DNA from: Gemmobacter sp. 24YEA27
Lineage (GTDB): Bacteria; Pseudomonadota; Alphaproteobacteria; Rhodobacterales; Rhodobacteraceae
DNA length: 64,000 bases
Reading direction: 5' to 3'
NCBI RefSeq assembly: GCF_030052995.1
Contig: NZ_JASJPW010000001.1
Coordinates: forward strand, 1,664,001 to 1,728,000
Shown: one piece after another, positions 56,261 through 64,000 of the stretch
Layout of the letters: each line of letters starts with the position of its first letter
Numbering within the stretch: the first letter of the stretch is position 1
Notes under the pieces: generated by a model
Told to the model about the DNA's origin: nothing
Databases searched by the model: none
Seen by the model: only the letters and a program-made list of their open reading frames with translations
Translations under genes and position numbers: made by a program

Positions 56261-58189
56261 ATGGTTGCGCGCGATACGATGGAACTGAAAGAAGAGGCGA
56301 TCCGGGGCCAGTATGAGGCGGCGCTCGGGCTTGTTTCCGGGTTCGATCATGCGCCGCGCCTGGCGAAGCCGCAGGAGGCGGCGCCGCTTACCGAGCGCTC
56401 GCCCGGGATCGGGGCGCGGCCCCGGTTTCGATCGACGGTGCCGGGGATGGCGGCGCGTCCGGCGGCGCGGCCAGGCGGGGTGCGGATCCTTGACCGGATC
56501 GAGGCGCTTTCGGATGGGCTGCTCTCTCCCGGACAGGCGGCGGCGCTGAATGCGCTCCGGCGGGCTTTGGCGGTTGCTTTGGCGATGGGCGAGACCTTTG
56601 CGGCGCAATCGGGGCTGGCGGAGCTGAAGCGCGCCAATCTCGAAGGCCGGCTTCCCGAGGCGCGGCGCGCGGAGTTTGGGGAATTGCTTCAGGCCGAGGC
56701 GCTTGCGGTGCTTTATACATTCGCCAATGCGACAGCGTTTCTGATCGCGCCGCATCTCGGCAGCCAGACCGTCGAAATAGGCGAGGTCGAGGAGGTGCTG
56801 ACCGATAATGCGCCGCTCGCGTTGCAGGGGGCGCTTTGGGAGCTGGATCAGGATATCGCCGCTCTGGCCTCGGACGATCAGCGGCTGGTCGCGGTGATTT
56901 CGGCCTTTGCCGAAGCTTTGATGCAGAAAGTGGCGCTCCGGGCCGAGACGGCGCCGCGCCTTGCTGCCTATTCCGGCGGATCCTGGAAGGTCGAAGCCGA
57001 TGGCTTGCTGATTGCCGGGTTCCGCCCCGCGCGGGTGGCAAAGGGCGGTCAGATCACCATGGCGTTTAAAAAGCCACATGAGGTGGTCGGCAATCATATC
57101 GCGAAATATCAGAGCCTTCGTCTGGCAAAGATGCTGATGGCCTATGATTTTGAGCGCCGGTTGAACCCCTTTGCGGAACTGGGCGGGTTTATTTTCACCT
57201 TCATGGGGGATGGCAAGCCCGGTACCGGGAAAACTACCCTGATCCAGATGATGGCGGGGCTTTTGAATGATTACTGCCAGATTGCGGGATATCCGTTCCG
57301 CTATCAGAATTTCTCGATCGACCAGATAGATTCCTATCAGGGTAAATCCGGGCAAAATGCGAAAGCTTTTGTCGACACCATTCTTGATCCGTCGGCAATT
57401 GGCTTTGGCACGATTGACGATATTGACCAGGTCGCGGGGAAACGTGGCGACCGGCAGTCAAGCGCCGGCCAGCAGGAAGTGACCGCTGTTTTTATGGGCG
57501 CCTTTGCCGGATCCGGAACAGTGGTGCGCGGCAATTGCACCTTTGGCATGTTTTCGAACTATCCGGAGAATGTCGATGACGCGCTGCGGCAAAGGGCCGG
57601 GGCGCGGTTTCTGGTCGACGGGCCGCAAACGCGCGAAGATTATATCGATATTCTGTCGCTGCTTCTGGGGAAGAACCATTCCATTCCTTTGGGAGAGCAT
57701 GATCTTTTTGCGGCTCAGGAAATCAAAAAGGCGGTACATGCCAGTTTTTCTGGCCATTCTCGTCCGCATGAGGCTGGTCTGGTAAAGGTCTGGGAAGATG
57801 TTGGCGCAAAATTGGGGCCGCTTGATACGGTTGCGAAGATCGGCGCCTATCTGAAGGCCATCCAGATGTCGGATGAGCGGTTCACCGGGCGCGCTATCAA
57901 AAACATCACTGATGCTGTCAAGGTCCGGGCAATGGATTTCGAATTGCCGGATGAATGGATGGAAGAGCCTGACCGCTTCCTTTTCAGGCCATATGACGAA
58001 AAGATGCAGATGATCCGGGAGCTTATGACCCCGGTCACGGTTGATATGGTGGTGCAGGAAATCAACCGCTATGCAGACAGCGAATTCCGCTATGCCGATA
58101 ATTCGGATGAAGTCGCGGTGCAGAACATGATGCGTGACTTCGCGCGCCAGGAAGAGGCGAAGCGGCGTTATCTTGAGAGCAAGAGCTGA
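56261..58189 (+). CDS. AAA+ ATPase, central gene of the uncharacterised operon
   Basis: A 642-residue protein starting after an AGGAAGG site. The N-terminal 300 residues are helical with no recognised domain. The ATPase has Walker A GDGKPGTGKTTLIQMM (Lys324), Walker B GFGTIDDID (Asp386-Asp387), a sensor-like FGMFSNYPENVDDALRQRAG with a candidate arginine finger, and a helical lid. Between the Walker motifs, SIDQIDSYQGKSGQNAKAF is unusual. About 120 residues follow the lid. No protease, helicase or nuclease domain is attached, so it may remodel or load partner proteins, probably the membrane and coiled-coil proteins around it. The TGATG junction couples it to the next gene. Confidence 0.88.
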   Translation: MVARDTMELKEEAIRGQYEAALGLVSGFDHAPRLAKPQEAAPLTERSPGIGARPRFRSTVPGMAARPAARPGGVRILDRIEALSDGLLSPGQAAALNALRRALAVALAMGETFAAQSGLAELKRANLEGRLPEARRAEFGELLQAEALAVLYTFANATAFLIAPHLGSQTVEIGEVEEVLTDNAPLALQGALWELDQDIAALASDDQRLVAVISAFAEALMQKVALRAETAPRLAAYSGGSWKVEADGLLIAGFRPARVAKGGQITMAFKKPHEVVGNHIAKYQSLRLAKMLMAYDFERRLNPFAELGGFIFTFMGDGKPGTGKTTLIQMMAGLLNDYCQIAGYPFRYQNFSIDQIDSYQGKSGQNAKAFVDTILDPSAIGFGTIDDIDQVAGKRGDRQSSAGQQEVTAVFMGAFAGSGTVVRGNCTFGMFSNYPENVDDALRQRAGARFLVDGPQTREDYIDILSLLLGKNHSIPLGEHDLFAAQEIKKAVHASFSGHSRPHEAGLVKVWEDVGAKLGPLDTVAKIGAYLKAIQMSDERFTGRAIKNITDAVKVRAMDFELPDEWMEEPDRFLFRPYDEKMQMIRELMTPVTVDMVVQEINRYADSEFRYADNSDEVAVQNMMRDFARQEEAKRRYLESKS

Positions 58190-58539
58190 TGGAGGGTCAG
58201 GTCTATTCCGGCGCATTCGAAAGCATGGTGATCTGGGCGATCATCGCTCTGGTCTGGTTGGCTTTGACCTGGATGGTTTTGCGGGCTTTGCCCGGGATGC
58301 AAGGCCGGATTTGGGTCGGGGGATATGTTCTCGGTGTATTTATGGCGGCAATAGCAGCGGCTCCGGCCTGGTTTTTTGTCATGCTGATGCTGTTTGCAAT
58401 TGGCAGCTCCGGGCCGGAAGGTCCGGTGGGGATTGCCGGGCCAGCCATCGTTTCCGGAATTGCTCCTGGCATTATCTCCGGCCTTGTCATCTGCGCGGTT
58501 GCGAACAGAAGATGCCCGGCTGAGGGGCGTCAGTCATGA
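58189..58539 (+). CDS. Small integral membrane protein of the AAA+ operon
   Basis: A 116-residue protein with three hydrophobic segments (MVIWAIIALVWLALTWMVL, VGGYVLGVFMAAIAAAPAW with FFVMLMLFAI, and IVSGIAPGIISGLVICAV) and a short polar C-terminus. It shares one base with the AAA+ gene stop and overlaps the next start by four bases. The local codon use is less GC-biased than in neighbours. No family recognised. Confidence 0.75.
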   Translation: MEGQVYSGAFESMVIWAIIALVWLALTWMVLRALPGMQGRIWVGGYVLGVFMAAIAAAPAWFFVMLMLFAIGSSGPEGPVGIAGPAIVSGIAPGIISGLVICAVANRRCPAEGRQS

Positions 58540-60356
58540 AGCGCCTGATCGAAAAAGGGCTGATGTATGGAAACCTGATCGAGGTTTCCTCGCCCCAGCT
58601 TGTGGCCCGCTATAACCGCGCGCTGAAGGCATTGATCGGGCGCGAAACCAGCCTGACAGATTTCCATATCGACCTGTCGGGCTTCTCGCCCGAGATCGGC
58701 GAGGAACTCAATGATCCCTGGTATCTCAACCCGAATGGCGCCAACCGACAATTCATCCTGCTGACCACGGCGCAGAAATCTGCGCCTTTGTTGAATATCC
58801 GATTCTCGACCTCGCGCGGCATTCTCGTGCAATTCATCGAGGCCAATGAGGCGCAGCTTTTTGCCCTTACCGCCCGCGATGTCGTGGCAGGTGAATTGCA
58901 GGGCTCGGTCTTTTCGGTCGAAAAGCCCGAACAATTGTTCCGCATGCGCCGCGTCACGGTCGAGGCCGATACGATCGGCGGCCATGTCGCCGATGCCGAA
59001 AAGCTCACGACCCTGATCGAGCGGTTCCGGGCCGAGCCTGACGGCTGGCGCGACGAGTCGCTGATCGCAGAGATGATCGCGCTTGCTGCCCGCACCGGCG
59101 ATGTGACGCGGGTGCCGATCAATCTGCCGGCGATGACCTTTGAACAGCCCGATTTCTGGTCGGCCCTGTTTGGCGGCATCTATATCTTCCAGGGGCAGAA
59201 GTTTCCCGCCGCAATAACCCGGCGTCCGATGATGGAATTCGGCACCCTGCCCATCGCGCAGGTGATGGATTTCAGCCATCGCAACCACATCGCCGACTGG
59301 CTGGAGCGCAATCAGCTGGTCGAACCTGTGGTGCAGGCGAGGGGTGGCGGACCGGGCGGCGCCGGGGCAGGGGCGATCCTCCGGCAGAAGATGGATTTCA
59401 TTCTGGTCAGCGTTGCCGATCAGCTGGGGATCGAGGTCGGCACGGCGCGGCGGACCGAATTGCGCAAGCTGGCTTACCGTCTGGGTGAGGCGCTGCCCGA
59501 GGAATTCCTTGGCCTTGCCGCGATGCTGTCCTGGGTGGAAGAGGCCGGGCCCTGGCCGCGGATTTCCAGCGAGCATCCGGCCTATTTCTACACGATCCGC
59601 GCCCGGCCCGGCCCGGATCGCGATCTGGTCAATATGCTGCTCTCAGAGCTTTCCGTGATGGATATCCGCCAGCTCTTCATCACCCATAAAGAGCGGTTTT
59701 ATGAGGAATATCGGGGCTGGTCCGAGGTGAAGCGGCAATATGTGGCCGATTTTCTCGCACGCGAATATATGGTCGACAAGGAGGGCGCGCGTGAGACATT
59801 GTTCGGATCAGAGCCGAAAATGGACGAGCTTGCGCGGCCCGAGTTGAAACCCGTGCCACGGACCGGAGCAGGGATGCGGGCCGGAGAAGGGACAGGCGCC
59901 GGAATGCAGGGGAACCGGATTGCGGCGGGGCCATGGGGCAAATCCCTCTCCGGAGGGGCGCCAGACGGTGACCCGGGCAGGCCAGGCGCAGGTCTCCGGA
60001 ACAGGGGCGCCGCGCCATGTCACAGAGGCCGGGCCGTCTGGCCAGACAGAGAGGCGCAGGATGCAGAACGGAGACGGGGAACCCGCATGATCATCGGCTG
60101 GATCAGACTTGCTTTCTTCATGCTGATCGGACTGACGATCGCCTATTTTCTTGCATCAATCTATTCCCGCTCGGTCCGGCGCGAAAAGCTTGAAAAGCAC
60201 TGGCAGGCGCGCGCGCTGGAAGGCGACCGCGCCACTTTTATCGAGCGCGGGATGCAGGCCTATGAAAAGGGGCTGAAACGGCGGCTTTTATGGCTTATCT
60301 ATATCCTGCCCATGGTCGCCTTTAACGCGATCTTCTTTTATGTGAACTGGTTCTGA
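58536..60356 (+). CDS. DUF6638-like protein, here fused to a small membrane protein
   Basis: The frame encodes 606 residues. The first 430 (MKRLIEKGLMYGNLIEVSSPQ... to LFGSEPKMDELA) form a soluble mixed-fold protein resembling DUF6638 family members, function unknown. Residues about 431-517 are Gly/Arg/Ala-rich with no structure. From Met518 a two-helix membrane protein follows. In another frame the linker DNA reads a plausible tail ending GDGEPA whose TGA would overlap the ATG at 60087 (ATGA), like the other junctions here. The fusion may therefore come from sequence errors in G runs at about 59880-59970, and the native state is probably two genes. Confidence 0.7.
   Translation: MKRLIEKGLMYGNLIEVSSPQLVARYNRALKALIGRETSLTDFHIDLSGFSPEIGEELNDPWYLNPNGANRQFILLTTAQKSAPLLNIRFSTSRGILVQFIEANEAQLFALTARDVVAGELQGSVFSVEKPEQLFRMRRVTVEADTIGGHVADAEKLTTLIERFRAEPDGWRDESLIAEMIALAARTGDVTRVPINLPAMTFEQPDFWSALFGGIYIFQGQKFPAAITRRPMMEFGTLPIAQVMDFSHRNHIADWLERNQLVEPVVQARGGGPGGAGAGAILRQKMDFILVSVADQLGIEVGTARRTELRKLAYRLGEALPEEFLGLAAMLSWVEEAGPWPRISSEHPAYFYTIRARPGPDRDLVNMLLSELSVMDIRQLFITHKERFYEEYRGWSEVKRQYVADFLAREYMVDKEGARETLFGSEPKMDELARPELKPVPRTGAGMRAGEGTGAGMQGNRIAAGPWGKSLSGGAPDGDPGRPGAGLRNRGAAPCHRGRAVWPDREAQDAERRRGTRMIIGWIRLAFFMLIGLTIAYFLASIYSRSVRREKLEKHWQARALEGDRATFIERGMQAYEKGLKRRLLWLIYILPMVAFNAIFFYVNWF
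60087..60356 (+). CDS. Two-helix membrane protein in the 3' part of the fused frame
   Basis: From the ATG at 60087 the frame reads MIIGWIRLAFFMLIGLTIAY, a first helix, then a charged loop (RSVRREKLEKHWQARALEGD) and a second helix (LLWLIYILPMVAFNAIFFYV), 89 residues in all. GGAGACGGGGAA upstream can serve as a ribosome binding site. Small proteins like this beside DUF1523 genes are often auto-annotated as cation/multidrug efflux pump, a name I would not rely on. It is likely an independent gene rather than the tail of the preceding one. Confidence 0.5.
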   Translation: MIIGWIRLAFFMLIGLTIAYFLASIYSRSVRREKLEKHWQARALEGDRATFIERGMQAYEKGLKRRLLWLIYILPMVAFNAIFFYVNWF

Positions 60357-60360
60357 CCCT

Positions 60361-61032
60361 ATGCGCTACGTCAAATGGACCCTCTGGCTGGCTGTCATTC
60401 TTCTGGTGGGCAGCTTCCTGCATTACAATTTGCCGCAACATGACATCGTGCGCATCGTCGGCACCGAGAACCGACGCGTCGATATTGGCGAAAACTCCCT
60501 GTTCTGGAGCCGGGCAGAGGTCGGTATGACCAATTCCACCTCGCGCGATGTATTCTTTATCAATGCGGTGACGCCTGGTGGCAGCCCGATGGAGTATCGC
60601 AACGAGGATACCGGCTGGGGCTGGCCGCCCTATTTCAAGATCGACAGTTTCGGGCTGCAGACGCGGGCAAAGGATCTGGTCTCGACCCCCGCCGACCCGG
60701 TCTGGGTCGAGGTGACGCATTACGGCTGGCGCAACAAGTTCTTTACCATTTTCCCCAATGCCGTTTCGGCAAAGCGGGTGGCGGGCCCGGATGTAACCGT
60801 AATCCCCTGGGTCTCGATTGTGATCCTTCTGGTGCTGGCATTCCTTTTGTTCATGCTCCGCCGCATGTGGATGCAGTTTCGCGAGAGGATGATCGACCCG
60901 GCCATGGTCAGGGCCGAACTGGCGTTCGACCGCGTCGATTCCGGCGTTGACGACATGCGGGCGGGGGCAAAGGGCATCTGGGGCAGGCTGCGCGCCTGGC
61001 TCGACAGCTGGAAATCAAAGCCCAAACGCTGA
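60361..61032 (+). CDS. DUF1523-like membrane protein
   Basis: A 223-residue protein. Helix one (WTLWLAVILLVGSFLHY) is followed by DIVRIVGTENRR and a periplasmic domain of about 130 residues, then helix two (VIPWVSIVILLVLAFLLFML) and a basic cytosolic tail. This layout and the LPQHDIVRIVGTE segment match DUF1523 proteins, which have no known function. It starts four bases after the previous stop and is the last gene of the operon. Confidence 0.82.
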   Translation: MRYVKWTLWLAVILLVGSFLHYNLPQHDIVRIVGTENRRVDIGENSLFWSRAEVGMTNSTSRDVFFINAVTPGGSPMEYRNEDTGWGWPPYFKIDSFGLQTRAKDLVSTPADPVWVEVTHYGWRNKFFTIFPNAVSAKRVAGPDVTVIPWVSIVILLVLAFLLFMLRRMWMQFRERMIDPAMVRAELAFDRVDSGVDDMRAGAKGIWGRLRAWLDSWKSKPKR

Positions 61033-61443
61033 CGGGCAGGGCTGCCGACCCGGGTCTGCGGGCAGGGGCCGGCCAGACAAAGGCCCGGCGTGATGGCGTG
61101 CCCCTGTCCAGAGGGGGATCGCTGTCAGATCCTGATCTTGCCCTGCGAGGCCTTTGACAGCGATCCACGCCCTGCCGGGATTGGCGGTGCTGCGATCAAG
61201 GGCCAGATAAAGGAATACCAGCGGGTTCGAGGCCAGCGGGCGGATCACGCGGAACTGGTCACCTGGCGTCACGAGACTGTCTTTGATGCTGTCGTTGAGG
61301 CCCGGAGCCAGCATCTCCTGGCGTTTGCTGCGAACGACTTCGGTATTGGCGGAAGCCGCAGTGTCGATGTCGAATTGCGACGATCTCTTTTCTGAGACGA
61401 TCATCAGCCCGGTTTCGCTGTCTGCGCGGCAGCCGCTGATCAA
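61015..61443 (-). CDS. Hypothetical protein, possibly a truncated lipoprotein-like protein
   Basis: The frame includes a regular, protein-like stretch: IVSEKRSSQFDIDTAASANT, VVRSKRQEMLAPGLNDSI and VTPGDQFRVIRPLASNPLVF. It opens ISGCRADS, resembling a lipobox, but no signal peptide precedes it in frame; 61443 is a TTG and 61404 the first ATG. Either the signal part is out of frame or the true start is 61404. The last 30 residues run antisense to the end of the DUF1523-like gene and look like read-through. No function can be assigned. Confidence 0.4.
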   Translation of the reverse strand: MISGCRADSETGLMIVSEKRSSQFDIDTAASANTEVVRSKRQEMLAPGLNDSIKDSLVTPGDQFRVIRPLASNPLVFLYLALDRSTANPGRAWIAVKGLAGQDQDLTAIPLWTGARHHAGPLSGRPLPADPGRQPCPSAFGL

Positions 61444-61624
61444 TCCGAAATTTCTTTTATTTTCAGGATGTTGTTCGCTATTGCCCTTAACCTTTTAAGG
61501 CGCATCTGTGTTTCGGCGTACAAAAAATGAACTCATGAGGCGGGGTATCAGCGTCCAGTTTTGCCCTGCCCCTGAGGTTCTGTCGAACCGGTCGTTGCGG
61601 GGCAGCGAACGGAGGGGGCAGCGG

Positions 61625-62015
61625 GTGGGTACGAGCGCGCAGCTGTGGCGGGCCTTCCGCATACAGGGTGATCGATGAAGAGGATCGTGCGGGAGCTGCG
61701 CGTGTCGCGCATCGAAGCCGTTGCGCCATTGGTTCGGGCAATTGCTGAGGTGTGCGCAAGATCTTTCGGTCTGACGAGACAGACTTCAGCTATGAGCGCG
61801 AGCGGCGGCCGATGCCGTGGATCGGGCCCTGCCGGGGCAGATGGAACAGTTCCTGTCGTCCAACGCGGCCAAGTCGTCGCGGGAACGGCTGACGCTGATC
61901 CGGATCTTCGAAGACCTGTCTGGGCCTGGCTGCGAGGGTGGATACGATGCTGTCCGACGGTTCGCGCGGAATTGGTCGCAGAGCCGGGGCGCAGGAACGG
62001 GGGATGCCCATCTGC
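61625..62015 (+). mobile_element. Remnant of an IS21-family istA transposase
   Basis: In changing frames the plus strand reads KRIVRELRVSR, then RKIFRSDETDFSYERERRPM, then SSRERLTLIRIFEDL and EGGYDAVRRFARNWSQSRGA, the N-terminal helix-turn-helix and linker of IS21-type IstA. Between the first two blocks about 35 bases are inserted where intact IstA has only NTV. The catalytic domain and istB are absent. The remnant is decayed and cannot encode an active transposase. Confidence 0.75.
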
Positions 62016-63157
62016 ACGCACGCCATCTGCGACATTGAGCTATGGGAACGCCACCGGTCCGCGAGACCATGGCGGTCGCAAGGGGCGGAACATGATGTTT
62101 GGTATGCTCGCCCGCGCGACTACCGGGGGCCTGCGGCTCCGATCTCACAGCATGCCCGGGGGCGGCGCTGCGCCTCGGGCTTGCAGCCAGTTGCCGTCAG
62201 GAGGCGCTGGCCTGGCGTTTGCGACGTCTGCTTTCTGAAATCCGAACCGACGCAGGCGGCGCCGGCCCGGGGCGACGGCCCAAGGGGATAGCCGTCGGGG
62301 CGCGAAGAAAGCCACGTCGGGCCGATCAGTGCAGCAGAGGTTGGGTCGCTGCTGGTCACCGGCGGGGAGGTGCTTACCCGTCTTTAGCCCCCGCGCCACG
62401 CGACAGGCCAGGGAGGCGTCAGGAAGCATGAAAGAAGCGGGGCGCCCCATTCCCTGAGCGCCCCGCAAGTCCAACAGGGAAGACGACGGTCCGATGTGGT
62501 TCATCGGTTGTCACGGGGAAAACCAGCAGACAGCGATCTGGTTCCCTGAGAGATGAAATGACCCTGCGGAAAGTATGAGAATGAGCAAGATGACGCCCTT
62601 GGAGATCAGCCTGCTCGACGCGGCGGTTGAGGGCGGCCGCATCAGGCACCCACCCATGACGCGCGTGAGAGCGGCGCCGTGCTGAATGAACCCAGACAGG
62701 GGATTGCACCGAGTCCTGTCGCAAGGCCTCTGCGATGCCGATCTGCACCAGAGTGGGCGCGCAGCGTGTCGATCAACTCGCTCCTGCAGCGGTGACCGGG
62801 ACCGGAGACGCGATCGTCGAACTTGTCGTTCTGGGGAGGCTCTCCGCTGGCCCGGACATGGATGTCGGCAGGATCTGGTTGATGACACAGCACAGGAGAT
62901 GCAGGTACGGGTCTCGTATAGCGGAGGCCTGGCTGGCCTCGGGAGAACTGACATCAGCTGTCCGGTCATGCGTCGCCCTCTGGGAAGGCGGTGTGTCTCT
63001 GGACGATGTGAAAGGCGCTGATCTGTTGTGACGCCGCGCGCAGGTGCTTACCAACAGATGGACAAGGCCGATGCCGAGATTTTCGACGATCCTCATTTGC
63101 GACGGCGTTGTTGCGCTAATCGGCTGGAAGCGGATCTGCGCCTTACCCGCGTGACGT
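62016..63157. other. 1.1 kb of decayed DNA between two IS remnants, no supported gene
   Basis: Open frames on both strands here are short, Arg/Pro/Ser-rich and mutually overlapping, with no recognisable domain. One plus-strand frame at 62735-63031 (LTSAVRSCVALWEGGVSLDD near its end) has a slightly protein-like composition but no ribosome binding site that I can support. I regard the stretch as mobile-element debris. Confidence 0.4.
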
Positions 63158-64000
63158 TCAGCCCACGGCAATGATCCCGGCGGTGCCGCGAGCATTATAT
63201 TTGTTCATGCGGAGCAGGTGAACGCCACTGGTTCGAGAGAACCTGCGACACAATGCGGATCTGGATCTCTGCAGTTTGCCGATCTGGGTCGCGTGAGGCG
63301 ATGCGCTGGCCAAAGGCCTTGAGGCAGGTCATCCGCGCCTCGACCCGACTTCGGACATGGTCGCCGACTGATCGCTTCCAGTTGGCGCGTCCGGGGCGTC
63401 GTGTTTCGTGCAGGATGTCGTTTCGGACGCGGGCAGCAGGGCAATCCTCTTTCCACGCGCGGCCGTTGCAGCGGACAGGGATGCGCGCTTCGGCTCCCCG
63501 TTCGACGATCGCGCCATGGCATCGCCTGGTGTCATAAGCACCGTCGGCCGTGACCGAGCCGGTCTCTTCCTCCTGGGGGAGCTGCGCCAGCAGGTCTGGC
63601 AGCATCGGGCTGTCGCCTTGTCGACCGGACGTAAATTCGACGGCCCGGACATCACCGGTCTGCGCCTCCATGCCAATATGGACCTTGCGCCACTGCCTGC
63701 GGCGCGACACGCCATGTTTGCGCGCCTGCCACTCCCTGCGTCGGACTTACGCGGCTGCACTGCAGCCACGATTCCTCCTCACGCCGCGGAACCTGATGCC
63801 CCTCGCCGGTTCGCTCGAACCGGTGGCGCTTCACCGGCTCGATGTCGACCAACAGGGTCACGGGACCGTCCGGGCGGCGGCAGGGGATCTGCACCACAAT
63901 CCGTGCCTGACGTCGGCAGAGCCTGGAATAGTCCGGAACAGGCCAGTCCAATCCCGCCATCCCGATCAGGCTGGCGACCAGCCCCACCGTTTGCCGCAGT
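63158..64000 (-). mobile_element. Remnant of an IS5-family transposase, running off the window
   Basis: Read on the minus strand in shifting frames: GLVASLIGMAGLDWPVPDYS and QIPCRRPDGPVTLLVDIEPV (right edge), then RRRQWRKVHIGMEAQTGDVR, SVTADGAYDTRRCH and GRAWKEDCPAARVRNDIL, then EARMTCLKAFGQRIASRDPD. This is the DDE core of IS5-type transposases. After RQTAEIQIRI the frame is broken by about 40 bases, and the native C-terminus reappears as MNKYNARGTAGI ending at 63158. A second out-of-register segment lies near 63710-63790. The 5' end of the gene is beyond 64000. Confidence 0.8.

Noticed and set aside
1..64000. CRISPR arrays, rRNA or tRNA genes
   Set aside because: No regularly spaced repeat of 24-40 bases and no cloverleaf or rRNA-like conserved stretch was seen by eye; a tRNAscan or Infernal run would settle it.

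Overview
The window is high-GC DNA from an alphaproteobacterium, almost certainly a member of the Rhodobacterales (Rhodobacter/Paracoccus type). The support is gene content and order: gpmI-envC-ctpA, lspA next to a small DUF3035-type lipoprotein and paired M16 peptidases, an NAD-dependent fds formate dehydrogenase operon, and a DUF1523-type operon. No rRNA, tRNA or CRISPR array was seen.

Region 1 (1-14.7 kb, nearly all minus strand) is housekeeping: start of an S41 protease, EnvC-like factor, gpmI, an EamA transporter, rmuC, mutL, two M16 peptidases (one frameshifted), a DUF3035-type lipoprotein, lspA, purH and a heparinase II/III-like protein.

Region 2 (15.0-46.0 kb) is a large envelope or exopolysaccharide locus. 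It holds an SGNH-type protein and a Tat-exported glycosidase-like protein, GT2 and GT4 glycosyltransferases, a Wzx-like flippase, the four dTDP-rhamnose genes (rfbC-B-D-A), an ExoY-type initiating transferase, a Wzz-like chain-length protein with its BY-kinase-like partner, a WecG/TagA transferase and a Wzy/ligase-like membrane protein. It runs directly into a compact assembly line: a 2177-residue type I PKS (KS-AT-KR-DH-ACP-TE), a further GT2, a formyltransferase, an adenylation protein with a luciferase-like monooxygenase inserted in it and a carrier domain, and a phosphopantetheinyl transferase that can activate both carriers. I infer a polyketide/amino-acid-derived compound linked functionally, perhaps covalently, to a rhamnose-containing glycan. 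This is the best candidate for an undescribed system.

Region 3 (46.0-53.2 kb, minus strand) is the NAD-dependent formate dehydrogenase operon fdsG-fdsB-(DUF4287-like)-fdsA-fdhD-fdsD, preceded by a LysR-type regulator, with a perfect palindromic LysR-type box before fdsG.

Region 4 (53.6-61.0 kb, plus strand) is a tight operon of mostly uncharacterised genes around an AAA+ ATPase: a coiled-coil protein, small membrane proteins, a DUF6638-like protein and a DUF1523-like membrane protein. A REP-like double hairpin interrupts it.

Region 5 (61.0-64 kb) is decayed DNA with remnants of an IS21-type istA and an IS5-type transposase.

A cross-cutting observation is that six loci (M16 peptidase, SGNH protein, flippase, formyltransferase/NRPS junction, fdhD, lysR) are each split by what looks like one missing base in a G/C homopolymer. 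This points to indel errors in the assembly more than to six real mutations, so the broken genes may be intact in the organism.
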